Shown here piece by piece: positions 28,748 to 37,756 of a stretch of 64,000 nt of DNA. Made by a program: the position numbers and the translations under genes. Every line of letters begins with the position of its first letter. Position 1 is the first letter of the stretch. Where the stretch lies: positions 1 to 64,000 of the forward strand of contig JAUJNB010000003.1 of the NCBI GenBank assembly GCA_030446545.1, read 5' to 3'. The stretch is from Acidimicrobiales bacterium (GTDB lineage Bacteria; Actinomycetota; Acidimicrobiia; Acidimicrobiales; CADCSY01). The notes under the pieces are model-generated. The model did no database searches, had not been told where the DNA came from, and saw only the letters and a program-made list of their open reading frames with translations.

Positions 28748-30640
28748 GTGAGCGACCGGGCGGCCCTCTTGCTGGCCTTGGCCGTGTGTGGCGGGGCGTG
28801 GTGGTCGGCGGCGGTGCCGTTGACGGCGGCCGTCATGGTGGTGGTCGGGGCCCTGGTGCTGCGCCGGCCCGTCGCGCTGATCATCGGTGCCGCGCTGTTG
28901 GCTTCGGCCCTGGGCGCCCGGGCGTGGGCCGGGCTGGCGCCACCGGCGGCGACCGGGGCCGTGTCGGCCGAGGTGGTGCTGCTGTCGGACCCGGTGGAGG
29001 TCCGGGGAGCGACCAAGGTCGATGTCGGCCTCGGTGACCGACGGGTGGAGGCCTGGGCCCGGGGCCGGCCGGCGGCCGTGTTGGGACCTCTGCTGGCCGG
29101 TGAGCGCGTTCTGGTCGAGGGGCGGCTCCGGGCGCCGTCACCCGAGGCCAGGCCGTGGTTGGCCCGTCGCCACGTCAGCGCCCGCCTCAACGTGGAGGAG
29201 GCCGGACCGGTGCGGGCCGGCAGCCCGGCCGGCCGTTTGGCCAACGCCGTGCGCCGGACGCTGGCTGCAGGCGCCCGGCCCCTGGACCCGGAGCAGCGCG
29301 CCCTGTTGACCGGCATGGTCTTCGGCGACGACCGCGACCAGTCGGTGGCGGTGGCCGACGACTTCCGGGCCGCAGGCCTGACCCACCTGTTGGCCGTCTC
29401 GGGGCAGAACGTGGCGTTCGTCCTGGTGGTGGCCGGGCCGGTCCTGCGCCGCCTCGGTGTGCGGGGGCGATGGGCCGCCAGTCTGGCCGTCATCGCCTTT
29501 TTCGGCCTGGTGACCCGCTGGGAGCCCTCGGTGCTTCGGGCCTCTGCTATGGCCGCGTTGGCGGTGTCGGCCACCGGGCTCGGCCGGCCGACGTCGCGGT
29601 CGCGGTTGCTGGCCCTGGCCGTCGCCGCGGTGGTGTTGATCGATCCCCTGCTGGTGCACTCGGTGGGCTTCCAGCTCTCGGTCGGGGCCTCGGCCGGCAT
29701 TCTCGTCCTCGCCCCACCGCTGGCTCGCCGGATCCCCGGGCCTGGCTGGCTGTCCGAGGCACTCGGCGTCACCCTGGCCGCCCAGGTGGGGGTGGCTCCG
29801 GTGCTCGTCCCGGTCTTCGGCGGCCTGCCGGTGGCTTCCATCCCCGCCAACCTGCTGGCCGTGCCGGCGGCCGGGCCCCTCATGATGTGGGGGTGTACGG
29901 CCGGCCTGGCCGCGGGGGTCCTCGGGCCACCGTTCGACGCGGTGCTCCACCAGCCCAGTGCGTGGCTCCTCGCCTGGGTGGCGGGCGTGGCTCGTTGGGC
30001 GGCGGCCCTGCCACTCGGTCGCATGGAGGCGCCCCACCTGGTCACGCTGGGGGTGATGGCCTGCGTGGTGCTCACGGTCCGGGGTCGACCCCGGACCGGA
30101 ACGGGGACGATGACGGGAGCCGAGCGTCGTTACCCGGCCGGCACCAGAACGACCGGCGAAGGCACGGCCGACGAAGGCACGGCCGCCGGCCCGGTCGGCG
30201 CCGTGGCCGTGTCCCTGGCCCTGGCCGGGGCCGCCCTGGTCGTGTCGGCGCCGGCCCTGGCACCGGTGCTGATGCCTCCGGGCGAGCTGGCTGCCGCCGT
30301 CCCGGCGCGAGGTGCCGAGCTGTGGCGGTCGGGCGCCGTGGTGCTGGTGCTCGACGACCCCGACGGCGCCACCCTGCTCGAGGGCCTCCGGGCCGAGGGG
30401 GTGAGACGGGTCGACGTGGTGGTGGCCCGCCGGGGGAGCGCCCCGGCCGCCACGACGGTGTCGCTGCTGCGCTCCCGCCTGCCCGTCGGGGCCGTGCTCG
30501 GGCCGGAGGGCCACCGGATCCGCGATGCGGTCGTACCGGTGCCCGGCGCCGTGGTCGAGGTGGGAGGGTTGCGGGTGGCCGTCGGGGCCACCGCGCCCGT
30601 CCTCGTGGCCGAGGTCGAGGTGGCGCCGGCCGCCCCGTAG
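28748..30640 (+). CDS. comEC: ComEC/Rec2-like DNA uptake channel
   Basis: A 630-residue multi-spanning membrane protein. Two N-terminal TM segments precede an OB-fold-like soluble part (about residues 75-145). The competence domain contains LTGMVFGDDRDQ (about residue 187), GLTHLLAVSGQNVAFVLVV (about residue 208), LRASAMAALAVSATGLGRP, SVGFQLSVGASAGILVLAPP (about residue 305) and ASIPANLLAVPAAGPLMMWG. The C-terminal region of about 110 residues takes the place of the usual metallo-beta-lactamase-like domain but has no HxHxDH motif, so a nuclease role is unlikely. The gene starts with GTG 28748, 129 bp after comEA. Confidence 0.85.
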   Translation: MSDRAALLLALAVCGGAWWSAAVPLTAAVMVVVGALVLRRPVALIIGAALLASALGARAWAGLAPPAATGAVSAEVVLLSDPVEVRGATKVDVGLGDRRVEAWARGRPAAVLGPLLAGERVLVEGRLRAPSPEARPWLARRHVSARLNVEEAGPVRAGSPAGRLANAVRRTLAAGARPLDPEQRALLTGMVFGDDRDQSVAVADDFRAAGLTHLLAVSGQNVAFVLVVAGPVLRRLGVRGRWAASLAVIAFFGLVTRWEPSVLRASAMAALAVSATGLGRPTSRSRLLALAVAAVVLIDPLLVHSVGFQLSVGASAGILVLAPPLARRIPGPGWLSEALGVTLAAQVGVAPVLVPVFGGLPVASIPANLLAVPAAGPLMMWGCTAGLAAGVLGPPFDAVLHQPSAWLLAWVAGVARWAAALPLGRMEAPHLVTLGVMACVVLTVRGRPRTGTGTMTGAERRYPAGTRTTGEGTADEGTAAGPVGAVAVSLALAGAALVVSAPALAPVLMPPGELAAAVPARGAELWRSGAVVLVLDDPDGATLLEGLRAEGVRRVDVVVARRGSAPAATTVSLLRSRLPVGAVLGPEGHRIRDAVVPVPGAVVEVGGLRVAVGATAPVLVAEVEVAPAAP

Positions 30641-30643
30641 GGT
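30638..30643 (+). promoter_or_regulatory. -10 hexamer TAGGGT for the folP-like gene
   Basis: TAGGGT precedes ATG 30652 by 8 nt. Its first three bases are also the comEC stop codon. Confidence 0.45.
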
Positions 30644-30651
30644 GCGGGCCG

Positions 30652-31484
30652 ATGCGCCTCGCCCTCGGTGCCCGCTCCTACGATCTCGACCATCGGGCCC
30701 TGGTCATGGGGATCCTCAACCGCACCACCGACTCCTTCTACGACCGGGGCCGCCACTTCGACCTCGACCGCTGCTGCCGGAGGGCCGACGAGCTGGTGGC
30801 CGAGGGGGCCGACCTGCTCGACATCGGCGGGGTCAAGGCCGGACCGGGACCCGAGGTGGGCGAGGCCGAGGAGCTCGACCGGGTGGTGCCCGCCGTCGAG
30901 GCCCTCCGTGCCCGCTTCGACGTTCCGCTGTCCTGTGACACGTGGCGGGCTTCGGTGGCCCGGGCCGCCTTCGCCGCCGGGGCGGTGATGGGCAACGACA
31001 TCAGCGGTTCGCCGACCCCGATTATCTGGGCGTTGCCGCCGAGGCCGGGGCGTCGGTGGTGGCCACCCACATCCGCCTCGGCCCGCGCCTCCCCGATCCC
31101 GAGCCTCACTACGACGACGTGGTGGCCGAGGTGTGCGACTTCCTGGTGGAGCGGGCCGGTCGGGCCGAGGCCGCCGGTATCGCCCCCGAGCGCATCGTCG
31201 TCGACGCCGGTCTCGACCTGGGCAAGACCGCCGAGCAGTCCCTCCGTCTGCTGCGGGAGTCCCCCTCGCTCGCCGCGCTGGGCTACCCGCTGTTGTTGTC
31301 GGCGTCCCACAAGCCCTTCCTCGGCGCTCTGCTCGATCTGGATGTGGGTGATCGCCAGACGGCCACGGTGGCCGCCCACGCCGTCGGCGTCGTCGGCGGT
31401 TGTCGGATCCTGCGCACCCACGATGCCCGGGCGACCCGGCGCGTGGCCGATGTCCTGGCCGCCATCCTCGCCGCCCGCCCATGA
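30652..31484 (+). CDS. Dihydropteroate synthase-like protein, one frameshift
   Basis: DHPS condenses p-aminobenzoate with the pterin pyrophosphate in folate synthesis. The first frame has VMGILNRTTDSFYDRGRHFD (motif MGILNxTPDSFxDxG, with T for P), EGADLLDIGGVKAGPG, VPLSCDTW and NDISG. After a one-base loss near 31012 (restoring it gives NDISGFADPDYL) the second frame continues with ERIVVDAGLDLGKT, PLLLSASHKPFLG and GCRILRTHDARATRRV. Some landmarks deviate from canonical FolP (GVKA for GxxSTRPG), so this may be the actinobacterial FolP2-like paralogue rather than the main enzyme. The product is about 277 residues. Confidence 0.8.
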
Positions 31485-31550
31485 CCGACCAGCCTTGGTG
31501 GGCACCACCGACCACCAGGGGACCTCAGGGCCCCGAAGGGGCGGTGGGTG

Positions 31551-32547
31551 ATGGAGCGGCATCCCGCCTATCTGGTCAAGGGGGTGACGCCGTGCTGCGG
31601 GGCGACGTGGTGCGCGCCCTCGTCGCCGAGCTGGTAGGCGAGGACGATGCCGGCCTCATGGTCGAGGAGCACGAGCCCGGGGGTGACGACGACGACACCT
31701 CGGCGTTGGTCGACGCGGCCCAGACCCCGCCACTGTTCACCGACCGGCGCATCGTGGTGGGCCGGGAGGTGGGCGCCTACCCGGACGCCGGCCTTCGGCG
31801 CCTGCTGGCCTACCTGGCCGACCCCCTGCCCACCACCACACTGGTCCTGGTGAGCGGGGAGCGGGGTCGTCTCTCGCCCAAGCTGAGCACGGCGGTCAAA
31901 GCCGTCGGACGGGTGGTCGACGCCGGCGTGCCCACCCGCCGGGAGCAACGCAATGCCTGGCTGGCCGACCACGTCCGCAAGGGGCCGGTGCGCCTCGACC
32001 CGCCCGCCCTGGCGCTGGTGGGGGAGCACCTGGGCGAGGACCTGGGCCGGCTCTCGAGCCTGCTCGAGACGCTCGGAGGGGCCTACGGCACGGTGCCCGG
32101 GTGGGCGAGGACGAGGTGCGGCCCTTCCTGGGTCAGGCCGGTGCCGTGCCCCCGTGGGACCTGACCGACGCCATCGACCGGGGTGACGCGGCCGCGGCCC
32201 TGGGCGCCCTGCGGCGGATGACCCAGGCCGGAGAGCGCCACCCGCTGCAGGTCATGGCCATCCTGCACGGCCACATCGCCGCCATGTTGCGCCTCGACGG
32301 GGCCGGGATCGCCGATGGCGAGGCGGCCGCGGCGGCGCTCGGTCGTGATCCCAAGCGCTCGGCCTTCCCGGCCAAGAAGGCACTCGAGCAGGGCCGTCGG
32401 CTGGGCTCGGACGGGGTGGCCCGGGCGGTGGGGCTGCTGGCCGAGGCCGACCTGGACCTGCGGGGGGCCAAAGGGTGGCCCGAAGAGCTGGTGCTGGAGG
32501 TGCTGGTGGCCCGGCTCAGCCGGTTGGCGCCTCGGCGGCGGCGTTGA
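31551..32547 (+). CDS. holA: DNA polymerase III delta subunit, two frameshifts
   Basis: HolA opens the sliding clamp within the clamp loader. ATG 31551 gives MERHPAYLVKG, the usual HolA beginning. A base is lost in the G-run at 31580-31584, after which DAVLRGDVVRALVAELVGED continues in the next frame. A second base is lost near 32095; restoring it gives TGARVGEDEVRPFLG. The C-terminal part has the conserved LTDAIDRGDAAAALGALRRM and the helical collar HPLQVMAILHGHIAAMLRLD. The alternative ATG at 31481 would give an N-terminus unlike the family. The 3' end overlaps the convergent rpsT by 32 bp. Confidence 0.85.
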
Positions 32548-32786
32548 CCCGGCGAACCAGACGGCTCTTGCGACGGGCGGCGGTGTTCTTGTGGATGACG
32601 CCCTTGGCCGCGGCCTGGTCGGTGCGCTTGACGGCCATGCGCAACGCCTCGGCGCCGTCGGCGGTGCCCACGTCGGCGGTGGCGGCGTTGCGGGTGCGCG
32701 CGCAGCTCGGAGCGCACCGCCTTGTTGCGCACGCGCCGCTTCTCGTTCTGCAGGTTTCGCTTGATCTGGCTCTTGATGTTGGCCAT
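32516..32786 (-). CDS. rpsT: 30S ribosomal protein S20, one frameshift
   Basis: S20 binds 16S rRNA early in 30S assembly. The N-terminus MANIKSQIKRNLQNEKRRVR and then NKAVRSELR is typical. After an extra base near 32694 it continues in the neighbouring frame with EALRMAVKRTDQAAAKGVIH then KNTAARRKSRLVRRVNAA. The restored product is about 90 residues. A TAGCCT -10 box lies 9 nt before the ATG. It is divergent from lepA (84 bp apart) and convergent with holA, whose last 32 bp it overlaps; rpsT next to holA and lepA is a common bacterial arrangement. Confidence 0.9.
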
Positions 32787-32795
32787 GAACGCCCG

Positions 32796-32801
32796 AGGCT
32801 A
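32796..32801 (-). promoter_or_regulatory. -10 hexamer TAGCCT for rpsT
   Basis: On the minus strand TAGCCT precedes ATG 32786 by 9 nt, within the 84-bp divergent region shared with lepA. Confidence 0.45.
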
Positions 32802-32858
32802 GCAGCGCCGAGCACGATCGCCGGCCAGGGCCACAACAGAGGGGAGGCGAGACGTAGG

Positions 32859-32864
32859 TAGCCT
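32859..32864 (+). promoter_or_regulatory. -10 hexamer TAGCCT for lepA
   Basis: TAGCCT precedes GTG 32871 by 6 nt (leaderless-type). The same hexamer drives the divergent rpsT. Confidence 0.5.
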
Positions 32865-32870
32865 CGGCGG

Positions 32871-34655
32871 GTGTCAGACCTCTCCCGCTTCCGGGCCCTC
32901 AGCCTCCTGGCCCACATCGACCACGGGAAGTCCACGCTCGCAGACCGCATCCTGGAGCTGACCGGTGCGGTCGACGCCCGGGACATGAAGGCCCAGTACC
33001 TCGACTCGATGGACATCGAGCGGGAGCGGGGCATCACCATCAAGGCCCAGAACGTGCGGGTGGCCTGGAAGGACCACATCCTCCACTTGGTCGACACCCC
33101 CGGACACGTCGACTTCGGCTACGAGGTCGCGCTCGCTGGCCGCGGCGAGGGCGTGGTCCTGCTGGTGGACGCGGCCCAGGGCATCGAGGCCCAGACGCTG
33201 GCCAACTGCTACCTGGCCATCGAGCACGACCTGGAGATCGTGGCCGCCCTCAACAAGATCGACCTGCCGGCTGCCGACCCCGACCGCTACGCGGCGGAGA
33301 TCGAGCAGGTGCTCGGCATCCCTGCCGGCGACATCCTGCGCATCAGTGCCAAGACCGGCGAAGGCGTCCCCGAACTGCTCGACGCCGCGGTCGAGCGCAT
33401 CCCCGCGCCCACCGGTGACCCGGATGCCCCGCTCCAGGCCCTCATCTTCGACTCCCACTTCGATCAGTACCGGGGGGGTCATCTCCTCGCTCCGGGTCAT
33501 GCAGGGCACGCTGCGCACCGGTGCCCGGCTGCGCTTCATGCAGGCCCAGGCCATCCACGACGCCGACGAGGTGGGCATCCGCACGCCCGACCCGACCCCC
33601 GTCACCAGCCTGGGACCGGGCGAGGTGGGGTACCTGGTGGCCGGCATCAAAGACGTGGGCGAGGCCCGCTCGGGCGAGACGCTCACCGAGGCGGCCCGGC
33701 CGGCACCGGCTGCGCTCGAGGGCTACCGGGACCCCAAGCCCATGGTCTTCTGCGGGCTCTACCCGGTCGACGGTGACGAGTTCGAGGGGCTCCGGGAGGC
33801 GCTGGAGAAGCTGCGGCTGAACGACGCCAGCGTCACCTACGAGCCCGAGTCCTCGGCCGCCCTCGGCTTCGGCTTCCGCTGCGGGTTCCTCGGGCTGTTG
33901 CACATGGAGATCGTGCGCGAGCGCCTCGAGCGGGAGTTCGACCTCAGCCTCATCGCCACCGCCCCCTCGGTGGGCTACCTGGTCCACACCACCGCCGGCG
34001 AGCGCACCGAGGTCGACAATCCCTCGGCCATGCCACCGACCAACCAGATCGACCACATCGAAGAGCCCTTCCTCCGGGTTGGGGTCCTCACCCCGTCGGA
34101 GTTCACCGGCACGGTCATGGAGCTGTGCCAGGAGCGCAGGGGCGAGATGGAGGCCATGAACTACCTCAGCCCCGAGCGCCTGGAGCTGCGCTATCGGCTG
34201 CCCCTGGCCGAGGTGGTGGTCGACTTCTTCGACCAGCTCAAGAGCCGCACCAAAGGCTACGCCAGCCTGGACTACGAGCCGGCCGGCTACGCCCGCTCCG
34301 ATCTGGTGAAGGTCGACGTCTTGATCAACGGCATCGACGTCGACGCCTTCTCGACCATCGTGCACCGGGACAAGGCCTACGACTACGGCCGGCGCATGAC
34401 CGAGAAGCTGCGCGAGCTCATTCCCCGCCAGCTCTTCGACGTGCCCATCCAGGCCGCCCTGGGGGACGCATCGTGGCCCGCCAGACGGTCAAGGCCAAGC
34501 GCAAGGACGTGCTGGCCAAGTGCTACGGCGGCGACATCACCCGCAAGCGCAAGCTGCTGGAGCGCCAGAAGGAGGGCAAGAAGCGGATGAAGAACATCGG
34601 CCGGGTGGAAGTGCCCCAAGAGGCGTTCGTGTCGGCCCTGCGCCTCGACGAGTGA
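32871..34655 (+). CDS. lepA: Elongation factor 4 (LepA), frameshifted
   Basis: LepA is a translational GTPase that acts on stalled or back-translocated ribosomes. G motifs are [12 protein letters not shown] (G1), RGITIKAQ (G2), [11 protein letters not shown] (G3), ALNKIDLP (G4) and RISAKTGEG (G5). Two net frame changes are visible: an extra G in the seven-G run near 33473 (QYRG to [11 protein letters not shown]) and a lost G near 34464 (AALG to [15 protein letters not shown]). Just after G3 the sequence reads ALAGRGEG where the family has SRSLAACEG, a locally compensated indel set. The C-terminal domain [20 protein letters not shown] is intact. The full product is about 595 residues. Confidence 0.92.
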
Positions 34656-34685
34656 CGACGCAGGACCGATCGGCGAGGGGTCGCG

Positions 34686-35153
34686 CTACTGGCCGAAGTC
34701 CCGCTCGAACTGCTCGTTGCAGGCTTCCTGCTCTTCGACGGTCGTGGCGTTGGCCGCGCACTCGAACAAGCTGCCGAAGTTGTCCGCGGCGGTGAAGAAG
34801 AAGATGGTGACGAACAGGGAGGCGATCAGGCCGAGGATGCCGGTGACCAACCCGGCGATGGCCATGCCCTTGTTGGTGGCTTCCCCTTTGCTGGCCTTGC
34901 GGATGCCGAGGATGCCGAGCACGACGGCCACCAAGGCGACCACCAGTCCGAGCAGGGGGATCCACCACAGGAACAGCGACACGATGCCGACCACCAGGGC
35001 GGCGATGCCGATCCCGTTGCTGGCCTGGCGGGCGGGCGGGCCGCCGTAGCCCGGAGGCGCCCCGTAGCCGGAGGGACTCGAGCCGTAACTCGGCGGGGGC
35101 TGGTTCTGCGACGGGTTCGACCAGGGGTCGTTCCCAGAGGGGGCGTCGGTCAT
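34686..35153 (-). CDS. DUF4190-type small membrane protein
   Basis: A 155-residue protein with a Pro/Gly/Ser/Tyr-rich cytoplasmic N-terminus (SSPSGYGAPPGYGGPP) and two TM segments: IGIAALVVGIVSLFLWWIPL with LGLVVALVAVVLGILGI, and GMAIAGLVTGILGLIASLFV. These are joined by the conserved loop RKASKGEATNK, the DUF4190 signature. A short acidic C-terminal tail contains two cysteines. The ATG at 35153 follows a strong SD-like AAGGAGA. Function unknown; the family is common in actinobacteria. It is divergent from hrcA. Confidence 0.75.
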   Translation of the reverse strand: MTDAPSGNDPWSNPSQNQPPPSYGSSPSGYGAPPGYGGPPARQASNGIGIAALVVGIVSLFLWWIPLLGLVVALVAVVLGILGIRKASKGEATNKGMAIAGLVTGILGLIASLFVTIFFFTAADNFGSLFECAANATTVEEQEACNEQFERDFGQ

Positions 35154-35294
35154 GGTGTCTCCTTGAGGGGCTGGCAGCAGACTAGCCCGTGGCGCCGTCC
35201 CGGTCGCCCGACCCGGTCGACCGCTCGTCTCCCGGTGGCGTGGTGGCGGGCCGGTGGTGGCGGGCCGGTGGTCGATAGCATCCAATGCCAACCC

Positions 35295-36293
35295 ATGATG
35301 GACGAACGCCGTGCCGCCATCCTCCGCGCCGTGGTGCAGGAGTACGTCGAGACCGCCCAACCGGTCGGCTCGAGCCGCGTGGCGCGGATCCCCGAGATCG
35401 GCGTGTCGCCGGCCACCGTGCGCCACGACATGGGGGTCCTGGAGGACGAGGGGTACCTCCGCCAGCCCCATACCAGCGCCGGGCGCATCCCCACCGACAA
35501 GGGCTACCGCATGTTCGTCGACAGCCTGGTCGCCCCGGGGACGCTCGGGGCCGCCCAGCGCCACCAGGTGAGCTCGTTCTTCGCCACGGCCCACGGGGCC
35601 CTGGAGGAGATGTTGGCCGACACCTCCCAGCTCTTGTCGGGCCTCACCGACTACGCCGCCCTGGTCACCGGCGCTCCTCCCGACGACGCCACCGTCCGCT
35701 CGGTGCAGCTGGTGGGCCTGAACGGGCGGGCCGCGTTGGCGGTGATGGTCCTGTCCAACGGGGCCGTCACCAAGACGCGCCTGGAACTGGCCGACGGTGT
35801 GGGCGACGAGCACCTGGCCGCGGCCACGGTCCACCTGTCGCGCCGGCTGGTGGGTTCCAGCCCCGCCGGGCTGGCGGCGGTTCCTCCGTCCGGCGACCCG
35901 ACGGTCGACCTGGCCTGTCACCAGGCCGTCGAGGCCCTGGCTGCGTTGGGAGCAGAGGTGGAACCGGGCCAGGTCTTCGTCGGCGGCACCAGTCGGATGG
36001 TCGCCGCCTTCGACGCCGTCGACAGCGTGCGCCGGGTGCTGAGCATCCTCGAGCAGCAGTACGTGGTGGTCGGGCTGTTGCGTGACGTGGTGGACCGGGG
36101 CCAGAGCGTGGCCATCGGCGTGGAGCACGGCGTGGAGTCCCTTTCCGAGTGCTCGGTGGTCGTCGCCCCCTACGAAGTCGAGGGCGAGACGGTGGGTGCC
36201 ATCGGGGTGCTCGGCCCCACGCGGATGCACTACTCCCAGGTCCTGGCAGCCGTGGCCATGGTCAGCCAACGCCTGGGGCGTCATCTTCGATGA
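35295..36293 (+). CDS. hrcA: Heat-inducible transcription repressor HrcA
   Basis: HrcA represses chaperone operons by binding CIRCE operators. The 332-residue protein starts MMDERRAAILRAVVQEYVET, with the N-terminal winged helix (VSPATVRHDMGVLEDEGYLR, about residues 38-57) and QPHTSAGRIPTDKGYRMFVD. The GAF-like dimerisation region follows, and the C-terminal GAIGVLGPTRMHYSQVLAAV is diagnostic. ATG 35295 and ATG 35298 are adjacent choices. I found no CIRCE inverted repeat upstream. dnaJ follows after a 336-bp gap. Confidence 0.93.
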   Translation: MMDERRAAILRAVVQEYVETAQPVGSSRVARIPEIGVSPATVRHDMGVLEDEGYLRQPHTSAGRIPTDKGYRMFVDSLVAPGTLGAAQRHQVSSFFATAHGALEEMLADTSQLLSGLTDYAALVTGAPPDDATVRSVQLVGLNGRAALAVMVLSNGAVTKTRLELADGVGDEHLAAATVHLSRRLVGSSPAGLAAVPPSGDPTVDLACHQAVEALAALGAEVEPGQVFVGGTSRMVAAFDAVDSVRRVLSILEQQYVVVGLLRDVVDRGQSVAIGVEHGVESLSECSVVVAPYEVEGETVGAIGVLGPTRMHYSQVLAAVAMVSQRLGRHLR

Positions 36294-36295
36294 CT

Positions 36296-36327
36296 TCGGC
36301 CTCACTCGCTTCGCTCCGTTCGGCCGA
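36296..36327. repeat. Inverted repeat with GCTTCGC core after hrcA
   Basis: TCGGCC (36296-36301) pairs with GGCCGA (36322-36327) around a loop containing GCTTCGC. It begins 3 bp after the hrcA stop. The remaining sequence between hrcA and dnaJ (36294-36629) has no recognisable gene and holds this hairpin and the one at 36389. Confidence 0.5.
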
Positions 36328-36388
36328 GCTCTGGTCGTGCTGCGACCGACTGGCAGAGCCCGCCGGTCTCCGCGCTGAACATTCCCCT

Positions 36389-36405
36389 GGCGAGCTTCGC
36401 TCGCC
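36389..36405. repeat. Perfect 7-bp hairpin with GCTTCGC core
   Basis: GGCGAGC-TTC-GCTCGCC is a perfect inverted repeat with a 3-nt loop. On the opposite strand the core reads GCGAAGC, the known extra-stable GNA-loop mini-hairpin. It lies in the gap between hrcA and dnaJ. Confidence 0.7.
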
Positions 36406-36629
36406 GGGCCGCCAGCCAGGTGGGGGCGCCTTTGGCGCGCTCGTGGCCGGCGGCCGAGCCGTGGACGTCGGCGCCTCCGTGACCGGGGGCGTAGGCGACG
36501 ACGGCCCATCCCACTGGCCGCCTCGTGGGCGTGAGCGCCACGGCCTGGCAATTTCGCGCACGAGACTTCCGAGGTTTCGCCGAAGAGCTGCAGAACGACG
36601 ACGTCGCCCTCACGTGGTCGGAGTTGGCC

Positions 36630-37748
36630 TTGGCTGCTGACTACTACCAGCTGCTCGGGGTGTCCCGGTCGGCTTCGGCTGAGGAGATCAAGCGGGCCTA
36701 CCGGCGTCAGGCCCGGGAGCTGCATCCCGACACCAATGCCGACGCCGGGGCCGAGGACCGGTTCAAGGAGTTGGGCGTGGCCTACGAAACCTTGTCGGAC
36801 CCCCAGCGCCGCCAGCGCTACGACACCTATGGCCCCGAGGGGGCGCGGGGAGCGGCGGCGGGGGGCAACCCCTTCGGTGGTGGCATCGGCGACATCTTCG
36901 ACGCCTTCTTCGGTGGTGGCGCCGGTCCCTTCGGGGCCCAGTCCCGCACCAGTGGTGGGCCCCCCCGGGGCGCCGACATGGAGATCGCCCTGGAGCTGAC
37001 CTTCGAGGAGGCCGTGTTCGGCGCTACCAAGCAGGCGTCCCTACGCCTGCCCGTCACCTGCGCCACCTGCACCGGGTCGGGAGCTCGTCCCGGGACCGCG
37101 CCCGTGACCTGCACCGAGTGCGGGGGGGCCGGCCAGGTGCGTCGGGTGCGACAGTCGATCCTGGGCCAGATGGTCACCGCCGGGCCCTGTCCCCGCTGCG
37201 GGGGCGTGGGTCTTACGGTCACCGACCCCTGCCCCGACTGCCGGGGCGAGGGCCGACGGACCGAGTCGCGCACCCACGAGGTGGTGGTGCCGGCCGGCGT
37301 CGACCACGGGGTGACGCTGCGGCTGGGGGGCAAGGGCGCGGCCGGGGTGCACGGAGGCGTCGACGGGGACCTCTACGTGCACCTGCGGGTGCGGCCCCAC
37401 GAGCGCTTCGAGCGCGACGGCGCCGACCTCGTCGACGAGCTCCACCTGCCCGTCACCCAGGCCGCGCTCGGGGCCCGGCTCTCCTTCGAGACCCTCGACG
37501 GTGCCGAAGACCTGGAGATCCCGGCCGGGACACAGACCGGACAGATGTTCCGTCTCCGGGGGCGGGGGGTGCCCCACTTGGAGGGACGGGGCCGGGGCGA
37601 CCTACTGGTACGGGTGGCGGTGGACACCCCCACCGACCTGACGCCCGAGGAGGACGAGCTGCTGCGCCGGCTGGCCGAGGGACGGGGCCACCAGGTGGCT
37701 CCGCCCGAGAACGGGCTTCTCTCGAGGATCCGTAGCGCGTTCAAGTAG
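36630..37748 (+). CDS. dnaJ: Chaperone protein DnaJ
   Basis: Hsp40 co-chaperone of DnaK. The J-domain starts ADYYQLLGVSRSASAEEIKR and contains the HPD triad (ARELHPDTN). A Gly/Phe-rich linker follows, then four zinc-binding repeats: CATCTGSG, CTECGGAG, CPRCGGVG and CPDCRGEG. The C-terminal domains end in FRLRGRGVPHLEGRGRGD. The frame is open further upstream, but family N-termini begin right at ADYY. TTG 36630 fits, with GGAG 7 nt upstream; TTG 36624 is an alternative. The product is about 372 residues. hrcA-dnaJ-rsmE is a typical bacterial order. Confidence 0.92.
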   Translation: MAADYYQLLGVSRSASAEEIKRAYRRQARELHPDTNADAGAEDRFKELGVAYETLSDPQRRQRYDTYGPEGARGAAAGGNPFGGGIGDIFDAFFGGGAGPFGAQSRTSGGPPRGADMEIALELTFEEAVFGATKQASLRLPVTCATCTGSGARPGTAPVTCTECGGAGQVRRVRQSILGQMVTAGPCPRCGGVGLTVTDPCPDCRGEGRRTESRTHEVVVPAGVDHGVTLRLGGKGAAGVHGGVDGDLYVHLRVRPHERFERDGADLVDELHLPVTQAALGARLSFETLDGAEDLEIPAGTQTGQMFRLRGRGVPHLEGRGRGDLLVRVAVDTPTDLTPEEDELLRRLAEGRGHQVAPPENGLLSRIRSAFK

Positions 37749-37756
37749 GAGAGGCG

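Noticed and set aside
28609-30075. A 488-residue minus-strand frame opposite comEC.
   Set aside because: Composition is Thr/Arg/Ala/Pro without any motif; comEC on the other strand is clearly real.
31481-31551. ATG 31481, overlapping the folP-like gene end (ATGA), as the holA start.
   Set aside because: It gives an N-terminus unlike HolA. ATG 31551 gives the expected MERHPAYLVKG, with one G missing in the following G-run.
35154-35294. A CIRCE operator upstream of hrcA.
   Set aside because: I looked for the TTAGCACTC/GAGTGCTAA inverted repeat and did not find it.
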